From Sulfuritalea sp. (GTDB lineage: Bacteria > Pseudomonadota > Gammaproteobacteria > Burkholderiales > Rhodocyclaceae), in NCBI GenBank assembly GCA_016710465.1, contig JADJVS010000016.1, forward strand, positions 682,001 through 746,000: a stretch of DNA of 64,000 bases, written 5' to 3'. A program made the position numbers and the translations under genes. Below the pieces are notes generated by a model that was not told the DNA's origin, made no database searches, and was given only the letters and a program-made list of their open reading frames with translations. Positions within the stretch are counted from its first letter, which is position 1, and the number at the start of each line of letters is the position of its first letter. Positions 61,875 to 64,000 of this stretch are shown here, in pieces.

Positions 61875-62061
61875 AGGCTGCAAGCTCCTGCAATATCTCC
61901 GGGTGATATTCGGCGACTCGCAACAGGGTCTTCGCCGCGCCAGAGGGTTCGCGGCGACCTTGCTCCCAGTCCTGCAAGGTTCGGACGGAAACGCCGAGCA
62001 AGGCGGCGAATGCGGGCTGCGACAAGCCCGACGACAACCTGGCGCGCGCGACCGCGGACAC
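61873..62061 (-). CDS. XRE-type antitoxin, apparently 5'-truncated
   Basis: 62 aa from a GTG start. Helix-turn-helix SSGLSQPAFAALLGVSVRTLQDWEQGRREP and tail as in HigA/NadS-like antitoxins. In-frame upstream codons (PARVHRPE) still match the family, but a TAG at 62098-62100 cuts them off and the next gene ends at 62108, so the N-terminal part and any toxin gene are lost. Possibly a solo remnant. Confidence 0.65.
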   Translation of the reverse strand: MSAVARARLSSGLSQPAFAALLGVSVRTLQDWEQGRREPSGAAKTLLRVAEYHPEILQELAA

Positions 62062-62107
62062 CTCCGGCCGATGGACGCGGGCAGGACAGCGCTCCGGCTA
62101 CAGGCGC

Positions 62108-63133
62108 TCACTCCGCTGGGCGGCTGAACCATGCAATCCCGATGCGCCTGGCATCGCTCAGCCACATCCGGATGCCCACGCGCGTCAGCGCCGCTTCCGC
62201 ATCGCGATTGCGGTAGGGCGAGGGCAGGCAGGTGTCGGTCGCGGCGGGCAGCGGCAAACCGTCCATCGCGCTGGACTGCAAGACCGTGCCCGAGGCCCGG
62301 CGCCGTTCGACCATCACCAGATCGCGCGGGATGCGCACCGGAAACGCGAAGCCGTCCGCCGACCAGGCCGGGGCCAGGGGCAGGGCTTGCGGCGTCGGCT
62401 CGGGCGGCGCCGAGCGCCAGTCGGACCGGTGCAGGCTGCCGGCCGCGTCGCGCCAATACAGGCGCCAGCGCGGGGCGGGGTCGGCGGCGCGGCGCAGGAC
62501 ATGAACATCCTCGCCGTCGCGGCACAGGATGCTGCCGGTGCTGTCGCCGGTTTGCAGAAACTGGCCACCCAGTTCCCATTCGATGCGCTCGACCCTGACG
62601 CCGGGCGGCGCCTGCCACTGTTCGGCGAACACCTCGCCGATGTCGGGCAGGACAAAACGCCGGCGTTCCAGGATGCGATGGGCGAGCGGCGCTTCCACCG
62701 CCAGGCCCCGCTGTGCCTGCCGTGCGCCCTGCTCCAGTTGATGCACCCATGGCAATGCCATGCTCGCCAGCAGCGCCGGCAGAATCACCAGCAGCAGGCC
62801 GCTGCCGCCGATGGCCGCCGATTCGGCGGCGCTCAGGGCGGGCGTCGCCCAGCGGCCGATGAACCAGTGCAGGCCGAAATAGACCAGCGGCCCGAGCGAG
62901 AACATCAGCAGGTAGAACGCGGCCAGCGCTTCCGGTCCGCCGACGGCGCGGGCGGGCAGCCACACCGCGGCGGCGGCGGCGAGGGCTATGGGCACGCTGG
63001 CCAGCCGCAGCCCCAGCCAGGCCCCGGCCTTGCCGCGCGCCGCAAAGCGGCGGCGCTCGGCACGCAGGACCCATCCGATCACCAGCAGGGCGCCCAGCGC
63101 CAGCACGCCCCAGATGAATTGCGTTAACGACAT
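62108..63133 (-). CDS. membrane protein of unknown function
   Basis: Protein of 341 aa: about four hydrophobic segments in the first 130 residues (LTQFIWGVLALGALLVIGWV; PIALAAAAAVWLPA; LAAFYLLMFSLGPLVYFGLH; GGSGLLLVILPALLASM), then a soluble domain of about 200 residues rich in Trp/Arg. No family recognised. The start is ATG at 63133; the longer frame to 63529 overlaps the divergent transporter and is rejected. Not obviously linked to the TA island. Confidence 0.7.
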   Translation of the reverse strand: MSLTQFIWGVLALGALLVIGWVLRAERRRFAARGKAGAWLGLRLASVPIALAAAAAVWLPARAVGGPEALAAFYLLMFSLGPLVYFGLHWFIGRWATPALSAAESAAIGGSGLLLVILPALLASMALPWVHQLEQGARQAQRGLAVEAPLAHRILERRRFVLPDIGEVFAEQWQAPPGVRVERIEWELGGQFLQTGDSTGSILCRDGEDVHVLRRAADPAPRWRLYWRDAAGSLHRSDWRSAPPEPTPQALPLAPAWSADGFAFPVRIPRDLVMVERRRASGTVLQSSAMDGLPLPAATDTCLPSPYRNRDAEAALTRVGIRMWLSDARRIGIAWFSRPAE

Positions 63134-63253
63134 ATCGATTTCCCCATCGCCATGTTCCCGGCCAAGTCGGCAATCTACCGGAAGCGCACCGGAAGCATCC
63201 ACGTTAGACCGTTCGAAAGATTCGGCGGCCCGGCGAATCGGATTCGCGGGCCA

Positions 63254-63280
63254 ACAGTCGGCGCTGGCAACACGCCGGCC
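63254..63280 (+). repeat. dispersed 27-bp repeat before the EamA gene
   Basis: ACAGTCGGCGCTGGCAACAC then GCCGGCC, in the divergent gap between the unknown membrane protein and the transporter, 59 bases before the transporter start. Confidence 0.65.
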
Positions 63281-63338
63281 GGCCGGCTCGAACCCGGATC
63301 GATCAGGCCGCCGCGCCGTGCCATGCGACAATCCCCGC

Positions 63339-64000
63339 ATGCCCTCCCCCCTTCCCCTGCGCCACTTCCTGCTCGCGCTGGCCGTGGTTGCCGTCTGGGG
63401 CATCAATTTCGTTGTCATCAAGTTCGCCCTCGGCGCTTTTCCGCCGCTGTTGATGGCGGCCTTGCGCTTCGGGCTGGTGTTGATCCCCGGCCTGTTCTTC
63501 GTCCCGCGCCCGGCGGTGGGCCTGGGCAACCTGGCGCTGTATGGCTTCCTGATCGGGGGCTGCCAGTTCGGCCTGCTCTATGTGGCGATGGATGGCCACA
63601 TCTCGCCGGGCCTGGCCTCGCTGGTGATCCAGGTGCAGGTGTTCTTCACCATCGGCCTGGCGATGCGCCTTGCCGGCGAAAAGGTGCGCGTCTTCCAATG
63701 GTTCGCGCTGTTGCTCGCCGCGGGCGGAATCGCCATCATCATCCTGCATACCGACGGCAGCACCACGCCGCTCGGCCTGCTGCTGGTGCTGCTGGCGGCG
63801 CTGGCCTGGGCCGGCGGCAACATCGCGGCGAAGCAGGGGGCGCCGACCAACATGCTGGCCTACGTGGTGTGGTCCAGCGCCTTCGCCGTGCCGCCGCTGC
63901 TGGCACTGTCACTTCTGGTCGAGGGCCGGGAAGCCGCGTCGGCGGCGCTGCGCACGGCGGATGCGGCGGCATGGGCGGCGGTGGCCTGGCAGGCCTGGGG
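63339..64000 (+). CDS. EamA/DMT-family exporter, N-terminal part (open at window edge)
   Basis: 220 codons visible without a stop. Multiple membrane segments in the EamA pattern: LAVVAVWGINFVVIKFALGAFPP, LMAALRFGLVLIP, and SPGLASLVIQVQVFFTIGLA with LAGEKV. Members export amino acids such as cysteine pathway metabolites or other small molecules. C-terminal EamA repeat lies beyond the window. Confidence 0.88.
   Translation, partial: MPSPLPLRHFLLALAVVAVWGINFVVIKFALGAFPPLLMAALRFGLVLIPGLFFVPRPAVGLGNLALYGFLIGGCQFGLLYVAMDGHISPGLASLVIQVQVFFTIGLAMRLAGEKVRVFQWFALLLAAGGIAIIILHTDGSTTPLGLLLVLLAALAWAGGNIAAKQGAPTNMLAYVVWSSAFAVPPLLALSLLVEGREAASAALRTADAAAWAAVAWQAW

Noticed and set aside
62131..63127. Plus-strand frames opposite the unknown membrane protein
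   Set aside because: Arg/Pro/Gly-rich antisense products; the minus-strand frame has a proper start and membrane segments.

Overview
The window is a stretch of a GC-rich bacterial chromosome with dense, often overlapping genes. Gene order (leuC-leuD-leuB-asd-fimV-truA-trpF-trpB-trpA-accD-folC-dedD-cvpA-purF-metZ) and protein sequences point to a betaproteobacterium, most likely in or near the Rhodocyclales/Sterolibacteriaceae. This placement is inference from remembered gene order, not a database match. No rRNA, tRNA, CRISPR array or complete insertion sequence was seen.

Layout. 1-5003 (minus): a Lap-type type I secretion operon (ABC exporter, HlyD adaptor) followed by the N-terminus of its likely substrate, a giant repeat adhesin that runs off the left edge. 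5255-8197: prpE and acuI, propionyl-/acryloyl-CoA chemistry. 8352-13171: NlpC/P60 hydrolase, then a ferric-iron ABC transporter with two Fur-like boxes and a CDGSH iron-sulfur protein. The ATPase gene is coupled to aat and bpt, the N-degron tRNA-protein transferases. 14784-18700: frameshifted thioesterase and a periplasmic binding protein/hybrid histidine kinase pair. 18827-24639: cysS, a TPR protein and an L,D-transpeptidase sharing a C-terminal domain, two cyclophilins, lpxH.

24636-45139 is almost entirely minus strand: metZ, purF, cvpA, dedD, folC, accD, trpA, trpB, trpF, truA, an EcfT-like membrane protein, fimV, asd, leuB, leuD, leuC, an MFS transporter, a YdcH-like protein, aroC, fdxA. 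Many junctions are 1-4 base overlaps, implying translational coupling. 45320-54219: trxA, rho (with a C-rich leader), rpmE, an ArnT-like membrane protein, orn, an M48 protease, a pterin dehydratase, rsgA, a WYL regulator and a secreted metallo-beta-lactamase-fold protein.

54281-62061 is an accessory island of small toxin-antitoxin (TA) modules: PIN/RHH-like, AbrB/PIN, MNT/HEPN, RelE-like/XRE, Phd/PIN, HigB/HigA and a truncated XRE gene. It also holds a decayed, visibly AT-richer TPR gene. Several modules are broken: amber codon, 5' truncation, frameshift. Three minus-strand TA units each end 7-10 bases from a directly repeated element of about 100 bp. The first 27 bp of that element (consensus AAAGTCGGCG then CTGGCGACACGGCGA) recurs as a dispersed repeat across the whole window, including the end of truA. 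This cassette-like arrangement is the most unusual feature of the window. The right edge holds a membrane protein of unknown function and the start of an EamA-type exporter.
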